The position numbers and the translations under genes were made by a program. Shown here in pieces: positions 6,770 through 13,825 of a stretch of DNA of 17,853 bases (position 1 is the first letter of the stretch; every line of letters begins with the position of its first letter). The DNA is from Bacteroidota bacterium. GTDB lineage: Bacteria > Bacteroidota > Bacteroidia > Flavobacteriales > Flavobacteriaceae. Under the pieces are notes generated by a model. The model saw nothing but the letters and a program-made list of their open reading frames with translations. It made no database searches and was not told the origin of the DNA. The stretch is from the NCBI GenBank assembly GCA_023390775.1, contig JAEWCF010000007.1, forward strand, positions 1 through 17,853, read 5' to 3'.

Positions 6770-8197
6770 CTATAGAGATAGTTTTTTGTGGATATCGTCT
6801 ACGAATTTCTTGAACTGCTTGTCGGTGGAAACCAGGTTGTCGACGGTCTTGCAAGCGTGAAGCACGGTAGCGTGGTCACGGTCGCCGATCTGCGAACCGA
6901 TGTTGGCCAGGGAAGCTTTCGTGAATTTCTTCGCGAAAAACATCGCGAGCTGGCGGGCCTGGACCACATGGCGTTTGCGTGTCTTGGACTGAAGCGTGTC
7001 AATGTCGAGCTGGAAATAATCGGAGACGACCTTTTGGATGTAATCGATCGATATCTCGCGCTTGATGTTCTTAACGAATTTTTCGACGACATGCTTGGCA
7101 AGGTCCAGGGTCACTTCCTTTTTGTTGAAGGACGATTGCGCGATCAATGAAATGATGGCTCCCTCGAGTTCCCGGACATTGGTCTTGATGTTTCTCGCTA
7201 CGTATTCGATAATCTCATCCGGCATCTCGACACCGTCGCGGTACAGGATGTTCTTGAGGATCGAAATCCGGGTTTCGTAGTCGGGTTGGTGCAATTCCGC
7301 CGAAAGCCCCCACTTGAACCTGGAAAGCAGCCGCTGCTCGATGTCCTGCATGTCCACCGGCGCCTTGTCGCTGGTGAGGATTACCTGCTTGCCGTTTTGG
7401 TGCAGGTAATTGAATATGTGGAAAAACACATCCTGCGTACCCGATTTTCCCGAAAGGAACTGCACGTCGTCAATGATCAGCACGTCTATCAGCTGATAGA
7501 AGTGGATGAAGTCGTTACGGCTGTTCTTCTTGACCGAGTCGATGTATTGCTGGGTGAAGATCTCCGCCGAAATATAAAGCACGGTCTTCTCCGGATATTT
7601 GTCCTTGATCTCCACGCCGATCGCATGTGCGAGGTGCGTTTTCCCCAATCCGACACCGCCGAAGATCAAAAGCGGGTTGAATGACGTCCCACCGGGCTTG
7701 TTGGCCACGGCCATCCCCGCCGAACGCGCCAGGCGGTTTGAATCGCCCTCCAGGAAATTGTCGAATGAATAATTGGCATTGAGTTGCGACTCGATCTTGA
7801 GGTTCCGGATGCCGGGAATCACGAATGGATTCTTTAGCTCGGGGCTGAGGTTCTTAAACGGCGCGTCCACTTCCTGAGACTTAACCGGGCTGCGATGGGC
7901 ACTGGGCAACTGCTCCGTGAAAGGCTGCTTGTTGCCGTAGGTGTTTTCCATCTTGATTTTATAGAGTAACTTCGCGTTTTTCCCGAGTTCTTTGGTAAGG
8001 GCGACCTTCAGCAGTTTGACATAGTGTTCTTCAAGCCATTCGTAGAAGAATTTGCTGGGTACCTGGATGTAAAGTGCGTTATCTGTAAGCTCAACTGACT
8101 TAATCGGTTCAAACCAGGTTTTATACGCCTGATCCTGGATGTTGTCCTTTATAAAAGACAGACAATTCTCCCATACTGATTGCGCAGTTTTGTTCAT
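6770..8197 (-). CDS. dnaA: Chromosomal replication initiator protein DnaA
   Basis: ATP-dependent initiator that binds DnaA boxes and opens oriC. The 475-residue product has domain I (about 1-85), a short domain II linker (about 86-130), an AAA+ domain (about 140-345) with Walker A GGVGLGKTH (180-188) and Walker B LIIDD (240-244), and the DNA-binding domain IV (about 378-475) with the signature DRDHATVLHACKTV (439-452). The frame is open 31 codons further upstream, but MNKTAQSVWENCLSFIKD is the expected flavobacterial N-terminus, so I place the start at 8197. It is the first gene of a dnaA - phosphatase - methylase operon and is divergent from a thioesterase gene. Confidence 0.98.
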   Translation of the reverse strand: MNKTAQSVWENCLSFIKDNIQDQAYKTWFEPIKSVELTDNALYIQVPSKFFYEWLEEHYVKLLKVALTKELGKNAKLLYKIKMENTYGNKQPFTEQLPSAHRSPVKSQEVDAPFKNLSPELKNPFVIPGIRNLKIESQLNANYSFDNFLEGDSNRLARSAGMAVANKPGGTSFNPLLIFGGVGLGKTHLAHAIGVEIKDKYPEKTVLYISAEIFTQQYIDSVKKNSRNDFIHFYQLIDVLIIDDVQFLSGKSGTQDVFFHIFNYLHQNGKQVILTSDKAPVDMQDIEQRLLSRFKWGLSAELHQPDYETRISILKNILYRDGVEMPDEIIEYVARNIKTNVRELEGAIISLIAQSSFNKKEVTLDLAKHVVEKFVKNIKREISIDYIQKVVSDYFQLDIDTLQSKTRKRHVVQARQLAMFFAKKFTKASLANIGSQIGDRDHATVLHACKTVDNLVSTDKQFKKFVDDIHKKLSL

Positions 8198-8383
8198 AAA
8201 AAGACTAAAATTTCTAAATTTATTAAAGGTTATCCTACAAGCCAGAAAGGGTTCACTGCAGGACTTCGGGGAGAACAAATATGTGAACAAAAATCGTTAA
8301 AAAAAAATAAAAATCGGGTTGATTTTGTCGAATTTTCGTCTTATGATTCGCCTTCGGACCGGCTTGAAAACACAATATAAATT
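8198..8383. promoter_or_regulatory. Divergent AT-rich dnaA / thioesterase intergenic region
   Basis: This 186-base gene-free spacer holds long A/T stretches (8198-8230, 8288-8335). One near-perfect DnaA box lies at 8282-8290 on the minus strand (TTGTTCACA, one mismatch from TTATNCACA). This could autoregulate dnaA. For dnaA, CATATTTG (minus, 8283-8276) is one mismatch from TAnnTTTG; for the thioesterase, TGATTTTG (8320-8327) is also one mismatch away. There is no cluster of boxes, so I do not call an origin here. Confidence 0.45.
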
Positions 8384-8791
8384 ATGAGGGAACATCTTGT
8401 ACAAATCCGCGTCAGGTATAGCGAAACAGATCAAATGGGGGTCGTCTATCACGGCAACTACATCCCTTATTTTGAGGTCGGAAGGGTAGAGTGGTTGCGC
8501 CGGCATGGAATCTCCTACAGCGAGATGGAAAAATCGGGCATTGCGCTGCCCATCGTTTCCCTGACGCTCAACTATAAAAAGCCGGCTCGGTATGACGACC
8601 TGATCACCATCCGCACCAAATTTAAAAGCCAGGAAACGGTCAAGATCGATTTTGATTGCGAGATCACCAACGAAGCCGGCGAGTTATTAACATCCGCCTA
8701 TTTCCTGCTCGTCTTTGTGGACATCAAAACCGGCCGTCCCGTTGCGCCGCCACATTATATAAAGGAGCTGTTGGCAAAGCTCGGTCAATGA
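8384..8791 (+). CDS. Acyl-CoA thioesterase, YbgC/FadM-type hot-dog protein
   Basis: Single hot-dog domain of 135 residues of the 4-hydroxybenzoyl-CoA thioesterase family; it hydrolyses acyl-CoA thioesters in the cytoplasm. The family signature is clear: SETDQMGVVYHGNYIPYFEVGR with the catalytic Asp16, followed by EWLRRHGISYSEME. Length is normal. The ATG at 8384 is preceded by AT-rich DNA without a strong Shine-Dalgarno. It is divergent from dnaA, and its last seven bases overlap the end of the converging yigZ gene (8785-8791). YbgC relatives act with Tol-Pal in proteobacteria, but no tol or pal genes are here, so the physiological substrate is open. Confidence 0.93.
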   Translation: MREHLVQIRVRYSETDQMGVVYHGNYIPYFEVGRVEWLRRHGISYSEMEKSGIALPIVSLTLNYKKPARYDDLITIRTKFKSQETVKIDFDCEITNEAGELLTSAYFLLVFVDIKTGRPVAPPHYIKELLAKLGQ

Positions 8792-9384
8792 CGATCAAGG
8801 GTGGTCCCGATGATGAGCCGGATGCCTTCTTCAAAAGATGCCGCTTGCCTCATCGGCACCATAACCTCCAGGACGCACTCCAACTCCATCGACTGGCTGG
8901 TGATGTCGGCCCGGTTTTCCCTGACGACCCACATCACCCGGCTAAGCTGTGCATATGTGGTGTGGATAGTGAACCCGGCTCGGATCTCACGTTCGACAAT
9001 CTCACCATGTGTGAGCGCCATCTGTGCCGATGTGCGATAGGCCGCGATCAATCCGCCAACGCCCAATTTCACGCCGCCGAAATACCTTACCACGACGACC
9101 AGTATGTTGGTCAGGCCGAAAGATTGGATCTGTCCGTAAATGGGTGCGCCCGCCGAATGTGAAGGCTCGCCGTCGTCATTGGCGCGGTAAGCCATGTTGG
9201 TGGTGCCCAACTGCCAGGCGTAACAAAAATGAACGGCCCCGACATGCGTTTTCCTGAGCTGTTCCAGGATAGGCTTGACTTCGGCCTCATTCTCGAGGGG
9301 AAATGCGTATGAAATAAAACGGCTGCCTTTCTCCTTATGCAATTGTTCGGGAGCGGGCCGGGCAAGGGTCCGATAGGCGTGCAA
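8785..9384 (-). CDS. YigZ / IMPACT family protein
   Basis: Conserved cytoplasmic protein of 199 residues. The N-terminal UPF0029/IMPACT domain (about 15-125) carries the signature DGEPSHSAGAPI (71-82) and VRYFGGVKLGVGGL (99-112). The C-terminal part (about 135-195) fits DUF1949. The eukaryotic relative IMPACT regulates translation through GCN1/GCN2; the bacterial role is not settled. The start appears to be TTG at 9384, directly after the TGA of the upstream HAD gene and in the same frame. No ATG or GTG fits the family N-terminus (KEKGSRFISYA begins near residue 17). It is the last gene of ribD - HAD - yigZ. Confidence 0.9.
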   Translation of the reverse strand: MHAYRTLARPAPEQLHKEKGSRFISYAFPLENEAEVKPILEQLRKTHVGAVHFCYAWQLGTTNMAYRANDDGEPSHSAGAPIYGQIQSFGLTNILVVVVRYFGGVKLGVGGLIAAYRTSAQMALTHGEIVEREIRAGFTIHTTYAQLSRVMWVVRENRADITSQSMELECVLEVMVPMRQAASFEEGIRLIIGTTLDRH

Positions 9385-9987
9385 TCAAAGGAATTTTTTA
9401 TTGAACAGTTCCGAAACGTCCTCCTGCCCGGGCTGCAGGTTCCACGTGCGCAGTCCAAGTGCCGCCGCCGAATCGGTATTCTCTTTTTTATCGTCCACGA
9501 AAAGCGTTTTTTCGGGGTCGAGCCCGTGACGGCTCATGATGGTCTCGAATAGCTTGGGGTCGGGCTTGCGCATCCCCATTTCATATGAGTAATACACTTT
9601 TTCGAAACATTGGTAAAAGTCCCGTGCGAAGGTCATCCCAACTTTGTGTTCGAAGCGGTCAATGTGGATCGAGTCGGTGTTGGTGAGGAGAAAAAGTCGG
9701 TATTTGCCTGAAAGCATCTGCAAAAATTCCAGGCGGTGCAACGGGAAATCGCCGATGAGGGCATTCCACGCCTTGCGGATCTCAAGAATGTCCGCGTGCG
9801 GGATTTTCTTTTGAAACCCCTCAAGAAAGGCGAGTTCGTCAATTTCGCCCACCTCGAACCGGTGGTTCAATTCTTCAATTTCGCCGTCCATTTCGGTCAG
9901 TCCGATCGCCGCGAACTCACGCGAGCAGGCCGCCTTGTCAAGGTCGATGAAAATGTCACCGAAGTCAAATATTATCGTGTCGATCAT
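9385..9987 (-). CDS. HAD-superfamily phosphatase, YihX-like (subfamily IA)
   Basis: Predicted phosphatase of 200 residues. Motif I is FDFGDIFIDLD with nucleophile Asp8. The usual second Asp is Gly10, as in the YihX glucose-1-phosphatase branch (FDLGNVIVD). Motif II is LLTNTDS (100-106), motif III Lys141 in MRKPDP, and motif IV FVDDKKEN (163-170) with Asp165 and Asp166. A helical cap lies between about 15 and 85. The frame is open 38 codons upstream, but MIDTIIFDFG is the natural HAD start, so I use 9987. It overlaps the end of ribD by 23 bases and stops exactly where yigZ begins. In flavin synthesis a HAD phosphatase must remove the phosphate from the RibD product; cotranscription with ribD makes that a reasonable guess, not a demonstration. 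Confidence 0.9.
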   Translation of the reverse strand: MIDTIIFDFGDIFIDLDKAACSREFAAIGLTEMDGEIEELNHRFEVGEIDELAFLEGFQKKIPHADILEIRKAWNALIGDFPLHRLEFLQMLSGKYRLFLLTNTDSIHIDRFEHKVGMTFARDFYQCFEKVYYSYEMGMRKPDPKLFETIMSRHGLDPEKTLFVDDKKENTDSAAALGLRTWNLQPGQEDVSELFNKKFL

Positions 9988-11017
9988 AATTGCGGTAAAA
10001 ATAAAGCAGGTCCCCGGAAACCTCCTCACGTGAAACGGGAATCGCAGTAAACCCGGGGCCACGGATCCCCTCGCCGATAGTCCGCGGGCACCGGAACACA
10101 CGGACTTCGTCCCAAAGTTTCTGGTCTATAAAGGCCTGCAGTATTTTCTGCCCGCCTTCCACCATGATTGAACAAATTCCGTGGCCGTACAAGTCCCGAA
10201 GGATGCCGGGCAAATACCGGCCCTCAAAACCAGTCGATTCAAATATAACATTTTCAATCTCACCTATGCGCCGCGCTGACGAAAAAACGATCGTTTTGCC
10301 CTTTTCAAACAATCGGCTTTGCGGCTTTACCTTACCGGATCGGTCCAACAATATCTTGACCGGTGAAGGGCCCGTCCAATCCCGCACATCGAGCGTTGGA
10401 TCATCGGCGCCGACCGTTCCAGCACCCACGAGGATACCGTCTTCCTGCGCACGCCACTTGTGCACCAGTTGCCTGGAAAGAGGCGAGGAAATGTAAAAGG
10501 GGCCCGCCGAATCTTTCATCGAGGGCGCGATGAAGCCGTCGGCAGTTTCGGCCCATTTGAGAGTGATAAACGGCCTTTGATGCACCTGATTGGTAATAAA
10601 CCGGCGGTTGATCTCCAGGCATTCGGATTTCAGCACGTCGGTGATGACCTCGATACCGGCTTCGCGCAGGCGGTCGATGCCTTTGCCCGCCACTAAAGGG
10701 TTCGGATCGGTACAACCAACGACAACGGTTCCGATTCTTTTGGAGATGATGAGGTCGGCACAGGGAGGCGTTTTCCCAAAATGGCTACAGGGCTCCAGAT
10801 TGACGTAAAGCGTGGCGCCCGGCAGCAAGCTTTCGTCCCATACCGATGCGAGTGCGTTGACCTCGGCATGCGCGGTGCCTGCCTTTTGGTGCCAACCTTC
10901 TCCTATTATAGTATCTTTGTGGACGATCACACTGCCCACGAGCGGGTTGGGATAGGTTAACCCCAGGCCGTTTTGTGCGAGTTGAAGGCAACGCCTCATG
11001 TAGTGTTCGTGATCCAC
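9965..11017 (-). CDS. ribD: Bifunctional riboflavin biosynthesis deaminase/reductase
   Basis: Second and third steps of riboflavin synthesis: deamination of the pyrimidine intermediate, then reduction of its ribosyl side chain. The N-terminal cytidine-deaminase-like domain (about 1-140) has the zinc site His50-Ala-Glu52 and PCSHFGKTPPC (Cys77, Cys86). The C-terminal reductase domain (about 145-345) has LKWAETADGFIA and GILVGAGTVGADDPTL. The frame runs 54 codons further upstream without homology. The GTG at 11017 (VDHEHYMRRC) fits the family N-terminus best; ATG at 10999 is the alternative. A perfect -7 element ends only five bases before the GTG, which suggests a leaderless message. The gene overlaps the downstream HAD gene and is divergent from a GNAT gene. 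Confidence 0.96.
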   Translation of the reverse strand: MDHEHYMRRCLQLAQNGLGLTYPNPLVGSVIVHKDTIIGEGWHQKAGTAHAEVNALASVWDESLLPGATLYVNLEPCSHFGKTPPCADLIISKRIGTVVVGCTDPNPLVAGKGIDRLREAGIEVITDVLKSECLEINRRFITNQVHQRPFITLKWAETADGFIAPSMKDSAGPFYISSPLSRQLVHKWRAQEDGILVGAGTVGADDPTLDVRDWTGPSPVKILLDRSGKVKPQSRLFEKGKTIVFSSARRIGEIENVIFESTGFEGRYLPGILRDLYGHGICSIMVEGGQKILQAFIDQKLWDEVRVFRCPRTIGEGIRGPGFTAIPVSREEVSGDLLYFYRNYDRHDNI

Positions 11018-11021
11018 AACG

Positions 11022-11029
11022 CAAAAGTA
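11022..11029 (-). promoter_or_regulatory. -7 promoter element of ribD
   Basis: The plus strand reads CAAAAGTA, which is TACTTTTG on the minus strand, a perfect TAnnTTTG match. The predicted transcription start falls at or next to the GTG start codon at 11017. No -33 TTG is seen at the standard distance. Confidence 0.5.
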
Positions 11030-11045
11030 CACAGGAAAACCAATT

Positions 11046-11054
11046 TTATGCACA
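11046..11054 (+). promoter_or_regulatory. Isolated DnaA-box match at the GNAT start codon
   Basis: TTATGCACA matches TTATNCACA exactly and contains the ATG of the GNAT gene. It stands alone, so chance is likely. Confidence 0.2.
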
Positions 11055-11533
11055 CTGTCAACATCCGTGAAATCAGGGAAGAGGATGACGCCGAAATCGC
11101 ACGGGTGATCCGCTCGGTGCTCGAGGAACATCAGGTACCCAAGACCGGGACCGCCTACGCCGACCCCGAACTCGACCACATGACATCGGCCTACGCCAAT
11201 CCGGGAAGCGTTTATTTCGTACTGGAAAGGGACGGTGAGATCGTGGGGGGCGCCGGCATTGCGCCGTTAAGGGATGGCGGCCCAGGGGTCTGCGAACTCC
11301 AGAAAATGTACTTTCTCAGTGAGGTTCGGGGGCAGGGATTCGGTGCGCTTATGATGGAAAAATGCCTGCTGGCCGCACGGGAATTTGGTTATGCAACCTG
11401 CTATCTCGAAACGATGGAATACATGGAGGCCGCGCAGAAGCTCTACCGGAAATCAGGGTTTGAATACCTTTCGGGGCCAATGGGGGATACCGGCCATTGT
11501 GCGTGCGGGGTATGGATGTCGAAAGAACTATGA
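11048..11533 (+). CDS. GNAT family N-acetyltransferase
   Basis: Predicted acetyl-CoA-dependent acetyltransferase of 161 residues, substrate unknown. The acetyl-CoA pyrophosphate loop is RGQGFG (94-99), preceded by the strand CELQKMYFLSEV. The C-terminal part includes YLETMEYMEAAQKLYRKSGFEY, the usual GNAT motif B region. The ATG at 11048 begins MHTVNIREIREEDD, a normal GNAT start; the open frame before it (from 10973) lies antisense to the ribD start and looks spurious. Its stop overlaps the prmC start by four bases (ATGA), so the two are coupled. It is divergent from ribD. Confidence 0.92.
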   Translation: MHTVNIREIREEDDAEIARVIRSVLEEHQVPKTGTAYADPELDHMTSAYANPGSVYFVLERDGEIVGGAGIAPLRDGGPGVCELQKMYFLSEVRGQGFGALMMEKCLLAAREFGYATCYLETMEYMEAAQKLYRKSGFEYLSGPMGDTGHCACGVWMSKEL

Positions 11534-12372
11534 AAATCCGTGATTTCCGCGATCATTTCATTTCCGAACTAAGTCGTGTTTTGGAGCCCGACGAGGCAAC
11601 CAGCATCTTCAACATTGTCCTGAAGGCCAAAACCGGAATGGACCGCTCACAATTGGCGTTGTCGCCGCAGATGGAATTCACGCTGGCCGAACTCGCCGAG
11701 TGGAAGGAAATCCTTGCAAGGCTCATCAAATTGGAACCCGTGCAATATGTTTTGGGCGAAAGCTGGTTTTTCGGCCGTCGCTTCGAGGTATGTGGCGATG
11801 TTCTGATCCCGCGCCCCGAAACCGAAGAACTCGTTCAATGGATCTTGGCAAGCGTAAAACCCGGTGACCGGCTCCTGGACATCGGAACGGGAAGCGGCTG
11901 CATCGCGATCTCGCTGGCTTTGGAAAAACCGGTGGAGGCGAGCGCGTTGGACGTTTCGGCGGAAGCGCTTCGGATCGCCAGGCAGAATGCTTCGGCGCTT
12001 GGCGCGAACGTGAATTTTATCCACGCCGACATCCTAAGCTTCGAAAGCCCGGAAAAATATGAGGTCATCGTCTCCAACCCGCCGTATGTCCGCCATCTCG
12101 AAAAAGCCGAAATTAGCGACAACGTGCTCAGGTATGAGCCGCACCTGGCGCTTTTTGTGGAGGACGACGATGCCCTGCTGTTTTACAGGGCCATCGCCAA
12201 CTTTGCGAAAAAATCGCTTTCGCCCGGAGGCCAGCTGTTTTTTGAGATTAATCAATACCTTTCGGGTGAAACATCGGCACTGCTTCGCGAAATGGGATTC
12301 GAGAATGTTGAAGTCCGCAACGATATTTACCAGAACCCACGGATGATCCGGGCGGTGCGGCCCTATTCGTAA
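11530..12372 (+). CDS. prmC: Peptide chain release factor N5-glutamine methyltransferase
   Basis: Methylates the Gln of the GGQ motif in release factors RF1 and RF2, raising termination efficiency. The 280-residue product has an N-terminal helical domain (about 1-85), a conserved bridge IPRPETEELV (93-102), SAM-binding motif I LLDIGTGSGCIAISLA (115-130), and the catalytic NPPY motif (183-186). The length is normal. I chose the ATG at 11530 because MKIRDFRDHF starts the helical domain; the frame is open 11 codons earlier inside the GNAT gene. The end overlaps the converging ABC permease gene by ten bases (12363-12372), with no visible terminator between them. Confidence 0.96.
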   Translation: MKIRDFRDHFISELSRVLEPDEATSIFNIVLKAKTGMDRSQLALSPQMEFTLAELAEWKEILARLIKLEPVQYVLGESWFFGRRFEVCGDVLIPRPETEELVQWILASVKPGDRLLDIGTGSGCIAISLALEKPVEASALDVSAEALRIARQNASALGANVNFIHADILSFESPEKYEVIVSNPPYVRHLEKAEISDNVLRYEPHLALFVEDDDALLFYRAIANFAKKSLSPGGQLFFEINQYLSGETSALLREMGFENVEVRNDIYQNPRMIRAVRPYS

Positions 12373-13604
12373 CGCAAGGCCTCAATGGGGTCCAGGCGCG
12401 ATGCCTTGACGGCAGGGTAGGAGCCCGACACGACCGCGACCACGAATGTCGTCGCAAAGGCGGCGAAGATCGCGCTCCAGGGTATGGTAAACGCAAATTC
12501 AAGGATGGCGGCAAAACCGTAGCCCGTCACGATCCCGAGCAGCATCCCGACAAGCCCGCCCAATTGCCCGATCACGAGTGTTTCGATAAAGAACTGCATC
12601 GCGATGGTGCGCCTTTTGGCCCCGAGCGCTTTCCTGACACCGATCTCGCGCGTGCGTTCGGTGACCGAAACCAGCATGATGTTCATCAGGGCGATCGACG
12701 ATCCGAAAATGGTGATCACTCCTATCAGCCAGGCGGCATAACCCAGGTATTCCGTGATCGACAAGATCCGGTTGATGAGGTCGTCGCTTCGGGAAACCCC
12801 GAAATTGTTTTCCTCGACGGGATTGAGTTTGCGCACCCGCCGCATGGTGATGGTCGCGTCGTCCACCGCCTTGTCCAAAAACGACTTATTGTTCACCAGC
12901 ACGCTCACCGAATAATTGATGTTGGGCGCGGTAAACAGCGATCGGGCGACCTGTATGGGAATGAGAACGCGAAGATCCTGGCTGTTGCCGAATGTGGACC
13001 CTTTTTCCTTCAAGACGCCGATAACCCTGAACTTCGCCCCCCGCACCGAAATCACCTTGTCAATCGGGTTGACATCTTTAAGCAGGCTTTTCGCGATATC
13101 CGAACCCACGACGCAAACATACGCGTTGTTTTTGATGTCAAAGTTGGTGAAGTTGCGCCCCGAAGTGATCTCGAGCCCGGAGTTGGCCAGGAAATATTCG
13201 TCGACGCCCATGATCTGGACCTCGGGATCGGTTTCTTTTGATTCGAATTTGATCTCCGCCGCGGTTGTAGCCGTGAACGATAATGAGGTATGCGCGTACG
13301 GATAGTCGAACTTATCGGCAAATGCCTTGGCCTCGGGATAGGAAATGATAGGGTTGACCTTGCGTTCGCCCCGGTCGCCGTCGAGCTGTTCGGTAATGTC
13401 GTACTGCGTGATGTTGAAGGTATTGGACCCCATCGACGCAAAATTGTTGGAAAGCGTGTTCTCGAGTGCCGAAACCACCGTCAGGATTCCGACCAGCGCC
13501 CAGATCCCGATGGCGATGATAAATACCGTCAGGATCGTGCGTAGGAGCTGCGTGCGGATGGAGCCCATCGCGATCCTGATATTTTCCCGGAGAAGTTTGA
13601 ACAT
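12363..13604 (-). CDS. MacB-like ABC transporter permease (FtsX domain)
   Basis: Inner-membrane subunit of 413 residues. It has TM1 at about 20-45, a large periplasmic MacB-type domain (about 46-280), then three membrane segments (about 287-313, 340-368, 376-396). The cytoplasmic loop ERTREIGVRKALGAK (316-330) is the hallmark of MacB/LolC/FtsX permeases, and the end DPIEALRYE is typical of the family. These proteins use cytoplasmic ATP hydrolysis to drive periplasmic work such as export of drugs or peptides, or lipoprotein transport. No ATPase or membrane-fusion partner is adjacent here, so it must be encoded elsewhere. TATTTTAG (minus, 13630-13623) is one mismatch from the -7 consensus. Confidence 0.94.
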   Translation of the reverse strand: MFKLLRENIRIAMGSIRTQLLRTILTVFIIAIGIWALVGILTVVSALENTLSNNFASMGSNTFNITQYDITEQLDGDRGERKVNPIISYPEAKAFADKFDYPYAHTSLSFTATTAAEIKFESKETDPEVQIMGVDEYFLANSGLEITSGRNFTNFDIKNNAYVCVVGSDIAKSLLKDVNPIDKVISVRGAKFRVIGVLKEKGSTFGNSQDLRVLIPIQVARSLFTAPNINYSVSVLVNNKSFLDKAVDDATITMRRVRKLNPVEENNFGVSRSDDLINRILSITEYLGYAAWLIGVITIFGSSIALMNIMLVSVTERTREIGVRKALGAKRRTIAMQFFIETLVIGQLGGLVGMLLGIVTGYGFAAILEFAFTIPWSAIFAAFATTFVVAVVSGSYPAVKASRLDPIEALRYE

Positions 13605-13641
13605 GGAAGCGGTTTGTGGGCACTAAAATACGGTTTTTTAG

Positions 13642-13669
13642 CTATCAGCTGTCAGGTGTCAGCCATCAG
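13642..13669. repeat. Degenerate heptamer array, four copies
   Basis: Four consecutive 7-mers read CTATCAG, CTGTCAG, GTGTCAG and CCATCAG, all ending TCAG. The exact 28-base length and the constant last four bases argue for an old tandem duplication. Confidence 0.7.
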
Positions 13670-13768
13670 TTTGTCTTCGGGCCGCCCGGAGGTTTGGCGG
13701 ACAGGAATCTTTAGATGTTGAGCAGTTAACCGAATACGATCTCAATTCCGATCATCCGGATAACCTAC

Positions 13769-13799
13769 ATTCAAAATTCAAAATTCAAAATTCAAAATT
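13769..13799. repeat. Perfect heptamer array ATTCAAA, four copies plus a partial
   Basis: Four identical copies of ATTCAAA (13769-13796) are followed by a partial ATT. The array ends 15 bases before the near-consensus -7 element of hisS, where a -33 element would normally lie. Confidence 0.9.
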
Positions 13800-13825
13800 T
13801 ATTCATTCTTCCCGATATTTGCCGA

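Larger units (their letters stand above)
13605..13825. other. Divergent spacer between ABC permease and hisS
   Basis: This 221-base gap has no credible gene. It carries two different four-copy heptamer arrays and, next to hisS, the near-consensus -7 element GATATTTG (13814-13821), one mismatch from TAnnTTTG. The middle (13670-13765) shows no structure I can interpret. Confidence 0.6.

Noticed and set aside
6787..6795. DnaA-box-like TGTGGATAT at the dnaA 3' end
   Set aside because: It has one mismatch and encodes conserved C-terminal DnaA residues (DDIHKK), so coding constraint explains it.
8180..8380. Small plus-strand protein of 66 residues between dnaA and the thioesterase
   Set aside because: It begins at a TTG inside dnaA, has no ATG, Lys/Ser-rich low-complexity content and no family resemblance; it looks like a chance frame in AT-rich DNA.
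8198..8383. Possible replication origin (oriC) beside dnaA
   Set aside because: It is AT-rich, but I find only one near-match DnaA box and no repeated boxes; Bacteroidota origins are not always next to dnaA.
9988..10101. N-terminal extension of the HAD protein
   Set aside because: These codons are an out-of-frame overlap with ribD; HAD motif I starts naturally at MIDTIIFDFG.
11018..11179. N-terminal extension of RibD beyond the GTG at 11017
   Set aside because: It runs antisense through the GNAT gene start, has no similarity to RibD, and lies upstream of the predicted promoter.
12564..13241. Long plus-strand frame of 225 residues opposite the ABC permease
   Set aside because: It is composed of the complement of conserved permease codons, is rich in Asp, His and Arg, and has no recognisable domain or start signal.
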